From contig NC_091674.1 in assembly GCF_042453785.1 (NCBI RefSeq), forward strand, positions 25,064,001 through 25,128,000: a stretch of DNA of 64,000 nt, in the 5' to 3' direction. Below, one piece after another: positions 11,165-21,228 of the stretch. A program made the translations under genes and the position numbers. Position 1 is the first letter of the stretch, and each line of letters opens with the position of its first letter. Under the pieces are notes generated by a model that did not search any database, was not told the origin of the DNA, and was given only the letters and a program-made list of their open reading frames with translations. The stretch is from Malus domestica (lineage: Eukaryota; Streptophyta; Magnoliopsida; Rosales; Rosaceae).

Positions 11165-11361
11165 GGAATAGGATCCTCTTTGTGAGGATCCGGATGATCA
11201 ATCAATCGTGTCCGTTCATCGTACATCGTACGGTTAAAAATTAATTTAAAATTAAATATAAATAGTATCTAACGAAAACTGACCGTACGATATATGATAA
11301 ATAGACATGATTAATTAATTTCCAGATTCCTACAAAAAAGATCCGGAGAGGATCCTTGTCC
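11165..11361. mobile_element. Mutator-like MITE (197 bp) with 9-bp TSD
   Basis: Terminal inverted repeats GGAATAGGATCCTCT and GGACAAGGATCCTCT (right end, reverse complement) bound the element. The 9-bp AACCAAACC occurs on both sides (11156-11164 and 11362-11370) and only once in copy B near 13748, which is the empty site. A related element in the opposite orientation lies at 31294-31515. Confidence 0.85.
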
Positions 11362-12163
11362 AACCAAACCAGCCATCTTTCTGAGAAAATGTGATTGTCA
11401 CATTACCATAAGGTATATCATTTTATTAGTATTTTAATACATGAATATATAGTAATATTATACCATGTTAGGTTATACATGAATCTATATTAATGCTATC
11501 CCTTGTTAATCTAATCACAATAGGAAACAAATTATATTTAGTATGTATAACTAATTACAGTAACTCAAGTCAGCATGACACATAAGTTTAAGGGATATTT
11601 TGATATAGGCGCCTTAGTTTTGAATTTTGTAGATCAAACATCTATGCTTTTTAGTGATTTGATTAAATTTTATTTTTGTCATAATTTTGGTGCTATATGC
11701 ACATTATATTGTAACAAATTTCTCATAATCTAGCCTTTTAATCAAATTTTAAAAAAGCACAAATGTTTAATCTAAATGATATAGAAAAATTGTACGAGAT
11801 TCTAATTTTCTCTAAGTTTAATTAGGTTGCCGTCCATATTATAACATGTGAATTAGTAATACCATGTATCAATGTAATGCTTGAAAAAATATTTCTCCAG
11901 TTTTCATCCTAAAAGTTGTGACACCATGTGATGAAACGGTTGGAATGCCCTACTACTTCCTTCAGATCCCGAGTATCCACATTTAGCGTTAGTCATTTGA
12001 ACGCATGTATAATCTTAACCATTTGATTAATCTAATGGTCTTGTATTATTCTATGCCAGCCTTGTAATATCCAACTAAAACACCATAGCACTCACCCTTT
12101 AATTTCTTCTCAATCGATCTCCCTGTGGCTTTTCCCCTTCGATCATTTGCATCATAACTAGAC

Positions 12164-13554
12164 TCTTGATAAACATTCACGTTGTGCGTGTGACAATTGG
12201 CTTTTGTATGTTAAGTTTTAAAAAATTTATGGTTTTTTACAACAAAAAATAGTAAATTTATGGAAGAATATCTAGCAGCGGAATACATCATCCTGCCCCT
12301 CCAAATAGAGAGCGCTTTGTTGATGTAGGAAGTGAACCATATAAGAGTGCTGAAAGGAAATATGAGAACACAGAAGGAAATTTTAAGTTTAAAGAAAAAC
12401 AAAAAGGAAAGGATTTGATCGGAATTACCTTAACTCGTTTTAATTCAATTGTAACTTTCGAAACTCTTGGGGGCAATTTTATGGTATGTTGAATCTTTCA
12501 CCATTTTGGAGTGTCATCATAAAACTATCTTCTTCTCTTTTGGCTAGAATACGAGGAGAGTCAAAACCTATTGCACATCTTTCATAATTTTAAACTAGGA
12601 GAAATTAGGTTCTCATCCTTCTTTTTGCTACTTCATTGATTAAAATCCTATTCCTTTTCAATTTTTTATCAAGGTTCTTGGGTATTAATAACATTATTAA
12701 TTATTTCAATAATAAAATATTTGTAAATATATTCATTTAATGTTAAAAATGTTACAATTAGTATATTTATATTTATGACTAAATTTTTTATCATATATTT
12801 TTAGTTTTAGTTTGTACCTATTTTTAATTTGTAATTCTTTTTTAACTTGTACCAATTTTCTTTTTAGTTTTAATTTGTACCCATATATTAATTTCTTTTT
12901 AGGCTCATATTTTTTAAAGTTTATTTGTATTTGTACCAATATATATTTTTTATTTGTACTTTTTATTTTGCTAAATGTACCCGTGCTAATTATATGTACC
13001 CATTCATGTAAAACTTTTTAATCTTAAAATGTACTCATTCTTAAATATACCAATTTGTTATATGTAAAATGTACCCCCTTTTTTATATAATATCTATTCA
13101 ATTTTTTTCTAATCCATTTTTAAACTTATATGGGTACATTCTTTTTTCTTTGATTTTAAAATGTATCCATGTCAAGTTTAATCGAAGAAATTTACTAATG
13201 TTATTAAGCCTAATATCTTTTCTTTTTTTGTGATTTTGAAGAAAGTACCCATATTTTGATACAATAAATTTTTTGGTTAATTTTGATGAATGTACCCATG
13301 TGTATATACACACACACACACACACAATAGTATATTTATATTTTAATATTTTTAATCCCACAAATTATGTTTTTTTATTATTTAAAATCTCATTTATATA
13401 AACAACTATAATTTTTAATTTTTAATTTAAAAAAATATAATAACGTACATAGAAATAAATTATCACATTAATTTCAGGGACCTAATTCAAAAATTAAAAA
13501 ACAACAAGGTTTCAATCAAATAATATTCATAACTAAAAACCGTATCCAAAGTCT
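12164..13554. repeat. AT-rich spacer with repeated GTACC motif
   Basis: No gene is visible. From 12812 to 13300 the motif TGTACC(C/A)AT recurs: nine GTACC sites plus variants, all in one orientation and spaced about 30-60 bp apart in otherwise AT-only sequence. This looks like a degenerate tandem or subterminal repeat array. A (CA)n tract lies at 13309-13326. Confidence 0.55.
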
Positions 13555-14597
13555 CCCTTTAAACTATGAAATTATTATTGTTGCATCTTTCATTTCATCA
13601 ATAAATAACTCACGTATAGTATTGACGTGCCTTTTTAATCCAAAACCTGAGAGGTTGCTTGCTTGCTTGCTTGCCATAATGTATAGTTATTCTTTATACT
13701 ATTTAATTTCAATTTGCCCTAATTATTAGTAGAATCACACTCAAAAAACCAAACCAGCCATCTTTCTGAGAAAGTGTGATTGTCACATGGTTCGAAAATC
13801 TACTGCTGGTGTGGAAGTCAGACTTGTGATTAGGGGGAGGTTGAAATGCCTCTGTGAGTCTTCCGGGGCCTCGAAATGGATGGATAATCGTGGCTTGCCA
13901 CCAGTTGTCCCCTTTAAAAAAAAATCATAAGGCATATCATTGTACTAATATTTTTATACATGAACCTATATTAATATGGGTTTATGAGTAATGCTAGGAA
14001 GACCAACTTTTTATATCAAATTTTACAAATTATATGACGTGTTTGTTGGTAATTGAATTATTATTCAAGTATTGATTAATGTGCACATCATATAATTTGT
14101 AAATTTAATTTAAAAAGTTGATCTATCTAGCATTACTCTAATATTACACGATGCATGTTAGGTTATACATGAATCTATATTAATACTATACCATGTTAAT
14201 CTAATCACAATAGGAAACAAATCATATTTATAACTAATTATAAGAACTCAGACCAGTATCAGCATATCATAAGTTTAACTAGGTGGTCCGTCCATATTAT
14301 AATATGTGATAAGTAACACATGTACCATTGTAATGCTTGAAAAAATATCCTCCGATTTTCAATCTTAGAAATTGATGACACTATGTGATTAAACGCTTGG
14401 GATGCCCTACTACTTTCTTCGGATCCCGAGTGTCCATATTTAGCATTCGTACATTAACACGCATTTAGAATAAGATTAATCCGATGGCGTTTAATTATTC
14501 CACGCCAGCCTTGTAATATCCAACTAAAACACCATAGCACTCACCCTTTTCTTCTCGATCGATCTCCCTTTCGATCACTTTCATCATAATTATACTC
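13555..14597. repeat. segmental duplication copy B (upstream of AZG2)
   Basis: This is the partner of 10788-12163. It lacks the SINE and MITE of copy A but has its own insertion at 13785-13923. Copies A and B are separated by about 1.4 kb of AT-rich sequence. Confidence 0.85.
13785..13923 (+). mobile_element. short A-tailed retroposon-like insertion
   Basis: This GC-richer block (GGTTCGAAAATCTACTG ... CCACCAGTTGTCCCC) ends in TTT and an A-run. It splits a sequence that is continuous in copy A (GTGATTGTCACAT|TACCATAAGG). The A-tail suggests retroposition, as a SINE or the 3' end of a LINE. The family was not identified. Confidence 0.5.
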
Positions 14598-15247
14598 AAA
14601 ATTTGGAACTCTAAACTGATATACAATTTGCACAAATTAAGATAAGTCATTTACTCCATCTTTCGTTTGTATCAGATGACTCTGAGTAATTGATCGATAT
14701 GAAATCTAATCGAGTTTGCTTTTGGGTCAGATTAATCTCTCATCCTCTTTTTCCAAAAAAATGAAAAAGCAATAAACCCTAAAAAGCTTTCGAAATCCAG
14801 ATTATTTTCTCAATTTGCATGTTTGTGTCAGACTGGTTCCCACAAATTTTTTCTGCTGATTTAGAAAAAAAATTAATCAGAACGTATTGGAAAATTATAT
14901 TGTGATTAGAAAAAGTGAATTATAGATTTGAAGAGAAAATGACGAATGTCTGAAAAAAGAAAAAAAGAGTGAAAGACAGGAAAAATGGCGTAAATTCTTT
15001 TAGTAGCGATAGGCGATGAGATTTGAAAAATGGGATAGAGAAAATTAAAAAACAAATTAGGTATGTTGTCTACTGCAACTATTATCATGTGGATAGATAA
15101 AATTCATTAGATCAATCAAACGGTTAAGATGATTTTAAATGCGTGTAAATGCACCGATTGTAAATGAGAAGATTTGATATTCACTTCCTAAATTTCAAGT
15201 TTTCACACTTTCTGCCCTACACGGTGCCCATTTGTCCTTATAATATA
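14598..15247. other. AZG2 upstream spacer
   Basis: AT-rich sequence with no credible ORF. It would hold the distal promoter of the downstream permease gene. I see no recognisable element before the MITE that starts at 15248. Confidence 0.4.
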
Positions 15248-15391
15248 ACGAAAACAAACGAAAAGTTCAAAAAAAATTTAGTTTTAATGAAAAATAACAA
15301 ATAAGGGTGTAGTGAATAGTACCAGGGAAATGTAAAAATATGGTTTTTCGTTAAAAGTGAACAGTACCGAGAGGGTTTCATTAAAACTCCC
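15248..15391 (+). mobile_element. 154-bp-family MITE, copy 1 (5' flank of AZG2)
   Basis: It shares GTGAATAGTACCAG, TGTAAAAATATG, TTTTTCGTTAAA and GTGAACAGTACC with five other copies in the window. It ends TAAAACTCCC. Flanks TATAATATA (15239-15247) and TGTAATATA (15392-15400) form a 9-bp target duplication with one mismatch. It ends about 130 bp before the AZG2 start codon. Confidence 0.75.
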
Positions 15392-15448
15392 TGTAATATA
15401 TCCAAGAAGATTCTCTTCCTGGCCACCTCAAGCATCTTGCTACAAAAA

Positions 15449-15456
15449 TATATATA
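15449..15456 (+). promoter_or_regulatory. candidate TATA box of AZG2-like gene
   Basis: TATATATA at 15449-15456 is the only TATA-like element between the MITE and the ATG at 15525. It would give a leader of roughly 40-50 nt that includes the GA repeat. Prediction only. Confidence 0.35.
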
Positions 15457-15499
15457 ACTCTAACCACCACCCTAGCATAAGACATTCACACCAAAGCAA

Positions 15500-15523
15500 G
15501 AGAGAGAGAGAGAGAGAGAGAGA
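15500..15523. repeat. (GA)n microsatellite in the AZG2 leader
   Basis: An uninterrupted AG run sits directly before AAATGGGG. GA repeats in 5' UTRs are common in plants and are usually length-polymorphic. Confidence 0.85.
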
Positions 15524-15524
15524 A

Positions 15525-17162
15525 ATGGGGAGAGAGTTATGTGCAGCAATGGGAAATGGTGGAGTTTTCAAAAAAATAGGCAAGTCATGGAGCAAACTAG
15601 AGAAACGCTTAAACGATGGAGTTTCAAAGAGCAAAGTTGGCAACTACTTCAAGTTAGAAGCAAGAAATAGTTGCTTCACCAAGGAGCTACGTGCCGGTCT
15701 AGCCACGTTCCTCACCATGGCCTACATCATCTCCGTCAACGCCACCATCCTCGCGGACTCAGGTGGCACGTGCTCCATTGCCGACTGCTCCACCACGGCG
15801 AACCAAACCGTCACCCCGGATTGCATGATCCTTCCCAACGAAGGATACCAAAACTGCCTTGCAAAGACCAAGAATGACCTCATTGTCGGCACAATTTTAT
15901 CAGCCATGATCGGGTCGATTGCTATGGGCGTTTTGGCCAATCTACCCTTGGGGTTAGCCCCAGGGATGGGGCCAAACGCTTACCTAGCTTATAATTTGGT
16001 GGGTTTTCATGGAAGTGGGAAATTGTCTTACCAAACTGCCCTAGCTGTGGTGTTACTTGAGGGAATTGCTTTTCTTGCAATTGCTGCTTTTGGGCTAAGA
16101 GAAAAGCTGGCCAGGCTCATCCCTCATCCAGTTAGGCTTGCTTGTGCAGCAGGAATTGGGCTTTTCATTGCCTTTGTGGGCCTACAAATCCCCCAGGGAG
16201 TGGGCCTAGTGGGCCCAGACCCATCCACATTGGTGACAATCACAGCTTGTTCTAACACAAACCCAGCAACTGGTGAGTGCCTTGGGGGCAAAATGCACAG
16301 CCCAAAGTTCTGGCTGGGTGCAGCTGGGTTTATAATCACATGTTATGGCCTAATGAAGGAGATTAAAGGCAGCATGATATACGGCATCGTTTTTGTCACA
16401 TTTATATCATGGTTTAGGGGCACAAGTGTGACAGTGTTTCCCAACACACAAATTGGTGACACAGATTTCCATTATTTCAAAAAAGTGGTAGATTTTCACA
16501 AAATTCAATCCACAGCTGGGGCTATAAGCTTCACCAATTTCAATAGGTCTGAGGTTTGGGTGGCTCTGGTAACCTTGCTCTACGTTGATGTTCTTGCCAC
16601 CACAGGCACATTGTACACCATGGCCGAAATGGGCGGTTTCGTGAACAACGAAGGAGGGTTCGAAGGCGAGTACTCGGCGTACTTGGTTGACGCAGGGTCA
16701 ACAGTCGTGGGGGCTGCACTGGGGGTGACCCCCATCGCAACGTACATAGAATCTTCAGCAGGTCTGAGAGAAGGCGGGCGAACAGGATTGACTGCAGTGA
16801 TCATCGGTCTGTGTTTTTTCATGTCATTGTTTTTTGTTCCTCTTTTGTCTAGTGTGCCTCCATGGGCTATAGGGCCTTCACTTGTGATGGTTGGGGTGAT
16901 GATGATGAAGGTTGTGAAGGACATAAATTGGGGGAAGATGAAAGAAGCTGCGCCTGCTTTCATGACCATGGTTCTAATGCCTCTTACTTATTCCATAGCA
17001 AATGGGATTATTGGTGGCATTGGGCTCTACATTGCTCTCAATCTGTATGATTATGTGGCAATCGTGATTAAGTGGTTGATTAAGATGAAAAGAATGGTGG
17101 GAAGAGAACAAAATCAAGTGTCTGCCACAGCTCCTGCAGACTCACCAATTGAAGTTATTTGA
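15525..17162 (+). CDS. AZG2: adenine/guanine (cytokinin) permease, AZG2-like
   Basis: This intact single exon encodes 545 residues, close to the plant AZG family (about 530-580). It imports adenine, guanine and related purines by proton symport. Arabidopsis AZG1 and AZG2 also move cytokinins across the plasma membrane or ER. AzgA-type NCS2 signatures are visible: [20 protein letters not shown] near residue 55, [16 protein letters not shown] in the re-entrant segment, [35 protein letters not shown], and a run of hydrophobic helices to residue 530. The ATG at 15525 was chosen over the longer upstream frame because that extension would translate the MITE and the GA repeat. The second Met, MGNGG, is nine codons on. 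AZG2 is favoured over AZG1 by the short N-terminus ([12 protein letters not shown]) and the MREHNQVS-like tail ([10 protein letters not shown]). Confidence 0.93.
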   Translation: MGRELCAAMGNGGVFKKIGKSWSKLEKRLNDGVSKSKVGNYFKLEARNSCFTKELRAGLATFLTMAYIISVNATILADSGGTCSIADCSTTANQTVTPDCMILPNEGYQNCLAKTKNDLIVGTILSAMIGSIAMGVLANLPLGLAPGMGPNAYLAYNLVGFHGSGKLSYQTALAVVLLEGIAFLAIAAFGLREKLARLIPHPVRLACAAGIGLFIAFVGLQIPQGVGLVGPDPSTLVTITACSNTNPATGECLGGKMHSPKFWLGAAGFIITCYGLMKEIKGSMIYGIVFVTFISWFRGTSVTVFPNTQIGDTDFHYFKKVVDFHKIQSTAGAISFTNFNRSEVWVALVTLLYVDVLATTGTLYTMAEMGGFVNNEGGFEGEYSAYLVDAGSTVVGAALGVTPIATYIESSAGLREGGRTGLTAVIIGLCFFMSLFFVPLLSSVPPWAIGPSLVMVGVMMMKVVKDINWGKMKEAAPAFMTMVLMPLTYSIANGIIGGIGLYIALNLYDYVAIVIKWLIKMKRMVGREQNQVSATAPADSPIEVI

Positions 17163-18532
17163 AGCCACTTTTTTATTAAATTGTTGTTTTTGGGTGATTT
17201 TAGGATCGGAGGACCCTTTTGTAATTAGCAGTTTTTATTTTTGAATTTTTTTTCCCCTAATATTTATTATACAAGTGATATTGTGAAAGGAGGGACTCGA
17301 ATACAAGACTTCGGGTGCATGGGTAATTTTTCTCAAATTTTATTTCTTTAATATTTCAAGATCAACATCCTTTTTGCTGTAATTTATGCAATCTATGATT
17401 AAAAACCAACATTTTTTTCTACTTCAGACAATTACATATCATGGACAAAGATATGTTCGAGAATTACTGCAAAAGCATGTTTTAACAGACAAACCCCAAA
17501 AGTCAGAATCCATCAAGGGTTTCTTGCTCACGATAGAACTAAAACTAGGTCAAACTTTGTTAGACTACAACCTAATACGTGATTCCTGCATGCTGGTTTT
17601 GCAGCTCTACATAAAAAGAGTATAACTATTTCCACCATCAGAACTGACCATCTTGCGTACGACTTCTCTAGTAGAGGTAAAACTCGCACTTGTGGGCCTC
17701 ACATCTATTAGAATTTGATACGTAAGGTCGTCTGTGGAGATGGTACAAAAAAGCAATAATCACACTGTACATATAAATCACAAAAAAGTGTCGTATATAT
17801 GCGTTCAGATGCATCTTCGATACTACTGTTGTTTAGCTTGCTGAAAGCTTCCCGACCAATAGACAAAATTTTGAAGGAAAAAACTATCAATGTAGAGGAA
17901 TGGCCACAATCTTATTGTTGTGTTTTGAAGGAAAATTACCCTCCTATCCGGTGTATGCCTTCCTCTGATGGTCATGCGTATTGGCAAGCGCACTGGGAGC
18001 TCCTGCATAAGAATCGAAGGGAGGTAACATAACTCAAGCAAAACCTAAAGAATGCTCGGTATCCAGTAAAAAATGATCACACATGCAAGGCGAACGCAGG
18101 GTTAGGACCTCGATCAAACAAGGCGCATCCATTATAACAATCCGCTTGCTCATGAACATCTCTAAAATTAGAAGTGTGTAACTATCAGATGCACCGTTCT
18201 GTGAAAACGAAAACACTTGTGTATGTGTATTCTGTACATAATGATAATTAAGCGTTCAAGTTTCCACATTGATATTTTTTTCCAATGTCCATATATTGAT
18301 CGAACGTAAAACTTCAATGATCGACTGATTGACTTTACAAGATTGTGTCAAACTAACAGAACACTGAATAGATAATATGTCAGCATATTGCGGCGGCAAA
18401 ATTGCACAACAAGGTTGAGGTAGCACTGCAAACAGGAGAACGATGAGCTTGGAAGGTTTCAACTTGATCGACAGGTTCAGATTTTTCCAGACACAATGTC
18501 CTTTTCTCTTTTAATCATATTAGAAATCTGAC
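17163..18532. other. AZG2 3' flank and spacer
   Basis: The 3' UTR of the permease should lie in the first few hundred bases. Only short unrelated ORFs occur, for example at 17386-17625, without family resemblance. I see no RNA gene or complete repeat. Confidence 0.4.
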
Positions 18533-19141
18533 TACACTGCATCGACAAGCTCGAATGTTACCCCTGCATTTAGCTGTACTGTAGTTAACGGAATACCAAA
18601 AGACTCTGGAGTTCCAGTAAAGTTCTCGTTCACTCTCTGAAAACTGTCATCGATCAAATCATGTTCCTTTTTGGATGCTGCCACCTAATTGCCTGCCAAT
18701 GACATTGAGAGTACATAACAAACAAAATTAAGATACTGAACACAAAGAAAACTATGTATACTACAGAAATTATACACTCAGGAAACCCACAATAAAACAG
18801 GTAGGAGCATGGAATTTAATTGCGCCTTGCCTGATCCGTCAGCATTCAGCAATTCTGTTATATTGTTTACAATATTAGAGATGCTTCCCCTTCATTAGGA
18901 TTCACAGCAGCTGCTGGGAAGAGATGACGAGAAGCTGCTTGTTGGTTCTTGAATCTTCATCAGAAGGTGATGCGTTTTTTACAGAGTTATTTTTCTCATG
19001 TCCCATCAAACTTAGATACATCCGAAGCTAAGGAATTGCTGTGGTCACCACTTCTCTAGCCAGTGGGGCTTTATAAACTAAGCTGGCCTCACTTCTCAAT
19101 CTTAGTGATGAATTGTCATGATGTTCGCATATTTCATCCAT
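18533..19141 (-). pseudogene. relic of an unidentified plant gene (last exons)
   Basis: The minus strand reads an open stretch from ATG at 19139-19141 (MDEICEHHDNSSLRLRSE...) through SVKNASPSDEDSRTNKQLL. It is broken by TAG at 19028-19030 and ended by TGA near 18905. A further piece contains NIVNNITELLNADGSGKAQ. An exon-like block at 18533-18684, preceded by AG, reads VAASKKEHDLIDDSFQRVNE and ends LNAGVTFELVDAV before TAG at 18533-18535. Amino-acid composition looks like real protein, but stops and frame changes show decay. I do not recognise the family. Confidence 0.45.
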
Positions 19142-19230
19142 CAGAATCGTTACTTACTCTTGATACAAACAATGTCAACTGAATGAGTGACTAGACGGTA
19201 AACTTTAATATTATGACTTTGGTTGATGTC

Positions 19231-19590
19231 TGTTGATGCACAAAACCGGAGGGGTCTTGGAACAACGTAAATCCGATCGTGAATCTGCAAGAAAGTAAAT
19301 AACACAAGATGTATCGTGGTTCACCCCAATGTTTGGGCTACATCCACACTGATATTGTATTTCTCTGTTTGTGAGAGGATAAGAGGGTGACAACTTCTGA
19401 GGGTGAGAGAGCTATTTCCCATGGCCTAAGAATTGGCCTCCTTTAATGAGGAGAGTGATGAGTCATTTTATAGAATAAGGGATCCTCACTTATTACATAT
19501 TTGCCCTTTCACTTATTACATAATTACATTTGAGTTCTCCGAGTATTTATACGAGGTCTAAATACGGAGACCCTAAGTATGGTACAAACA
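19231..19590. mobile_element. solo LTR (360 bp) with 5-bp TSD
   Basis: The element starts TGTTGATGCACAAAACC and ends GGTACAAACA. ATGTC flanks it on both sides (19226-19230 and 19591-19595), the 5-bp duplication made by LTR integrases. No internal region or second LTR is present, so it is a solo LTR or a very short TRIM-like remnant. It lies 90 bp from the gene relic. Confidence 0.8.
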
Positions 19591-19595
19591 ATGTC

Positions 19596-20658
19596 TTTGA
19601 ATGAAATCCATTTTATCTTTAAAAAATGGAGAAAAGAATACATAAATTTTAATTAAAAAAAACAAGAAGAAATTAAACAATGTACCATAAAATCTTCACG
19701 ATCAAGACCAAACAAAGACCCATGAGTGCAGAAATTGAAAAAAAGAAGCTATCTTTCGTTTAAAGGTGAGAGCTTTTTCCCTAGACATACACGACCCGAA
19801 CATAAATAAATTAAATTAAAAAAAAATCCTTCATTCTATAGTTTAAAAAAAAAACAACATAAATTCACAGAATAAACATTTACAAGAACAAAATAAGGAG
19901 TGAGAAGCTAGTGAGCTTTTGGGTTGCAAAAATCTCTGAAAACCTTTGTCTTTGAAGAGGAAGAGAGAGCATAAGCTTAAAGGGAAAATTTTGGTAGTGC
20001 ACTTGAACTTAGTTCAATAGGTTATGCAGAAATCAAATATTCTTATAAGCGCTTCTATTAGAAATACTTTGAATTTTTATTCAAAATATTAGTACTTTGT
20101 TGAAATTGAAGAAGTATTTGAAGATGTCTTTTTTAAATGCAGTTAAAAACGTTTTATTTTTATTTTTATTATAGAGAGCACTTTTGGGCTTTTTGTAAAT
20201 AGTCTCAAGCAGACTCTTAATACGATTCAAATTGACAAAACATTTGGCAGATGTCAGTGACATAATAGAGAGGGCGAATTGGCATGTTTTTGCAGATGAT
20301 GTTTTATCGTAATGGTAGAAAACAATAATATCTATACATCTTGTTGAGGTTCGATCCCTATGATCTTCTTCTCTTTAACATTTGACAAATTAACTCTAAA
20401 ATATAAAAAAATAAAAAAAAGTGGTCCCCTAACTCCTGCCTGGAATGTACCCTTCCAATACTTCTGACCAAAATAGATGGTTCCAATTTGAAGCAGAGGA
20501 AACCTACTCAATTTACTCATAACCCCTCAACCAAGCAAAATTGAAGCATTCAAACACAAACTTCTAAGAAAGTCAACAAAATGCCAACTTCAATTTTAAG
20601 CGGATAATCAAAACAAACAATCACCAAATCAAATTTCAAAAACACAAGAAAGACCAAG
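19596..20658. other. spacer
   Basis: AT-rich and gene-free. Around 20030-20240 there are short motifs (AAGCGCTTCT, AGCACTTTTGGG) of a kind that recurs in other spacers here (10620-10790, 30740-30830, 31615-31720, 35870-35960), probably old MITE debris. Confidence 0.35.
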
Positions 20659-20661
20659 TCC

Positions 20662-20686
20662 CCCCTCTCTCTCTCTCTCTCTCTCG

Positions 20687-20728
<42 letters not shown>
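20662..20728. repeat. compound (CT)n-(AT)n microsatellite
   Basis: A run of CT units is followed after CGTT by a long uninterrupted AT tract. It directly abuts the fold-back element on its right. Confidence 0.9.
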
Positions 20729-20732
<4 letters not shown>

Positions 20733-20945
20733 CAGGGAGCTTAAGGGGAGGGATCCCCATTTTTTCAAAAAAAATGGGGACACGCTCCCCACCGTTAGAT
20801 TGACTTTAATGAAATTGTGTGGTTGAGATTAAAACACAGGCCATAGAATCTCAACCACAGGATTTCATTTAATTCAAATCCAACGGTGGGGAGCGTGTCC
20901 CCATTTTTTTGAAAAAATGGGGATCCCTCCCCTTAAGCAATTCCA
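20733..20945. mobile_element. fold-back MITE upstream of the RING gene
   Basis: The two arms are near-perfect inverted repeats. 20739 GCTTAAGGGGAGGGATCCCC is the exact reverse complement of the right end at 20919-20938, and the match continues through ATTTTTTC, GGGGACACGCTCCCCACCGTT and into the centre. The whole element can form one long hairpin. TATATTATA at 20724-20732 and 20946-20954 is a possible 9-bp TSD, but it sits in AT repeats and proves little. It lies about 290 bp upstream of the RING gene ATG. Confidence 0.8.
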
Positions 20946-21228
20946 TATATTATATATTATTATATATTATTATATAGTGTTTAATGCAAGATTAGGTTGT
21001 ATTGATGATCACAGAGGGTTTTGGTCCCCACTGGCCTCTCTCACAACTGCTTCCAGTCTCCAAAAGACCAGTATTTGGCAAAAACCCAAGCTTTTTCTTT
21101 GGGTTGTGTAATAATTTGACCACCATAATTTTGGGTTTTTTTCATTCTCTACTTTTTCATCATCTCTCTCTTTCAAATTTCCATTTTTTGCTTCAAAGTT
21201 TGAAACTTTGAGTGGAAAGGAGTGAGAG

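Larger units (their letters stand above)
10788..12163. repeat. segmental duplication copy A (upstream of AZG2)
   Basis: This 1.4-kb segment matches 13555-14597 in the same order and orientation. Shared landmarks include TTTAAACTATG, CTTTTTAATCCAAAACC, CCAGCCATCTTTCTGAG, AATCACAATAGGAAACAAAT and ACACCATAGCACTCACCC. Copy A contains two insertions missing from copy B: a SINE-like element (10852-11026) and a MITE (11165-11361). Confidence 0.85.

Noticed and set aside
20550-20792. 80-codon minus-strand ORF
   Set aside because: Most of it translates the (CT)n(AT)n microsatellite.
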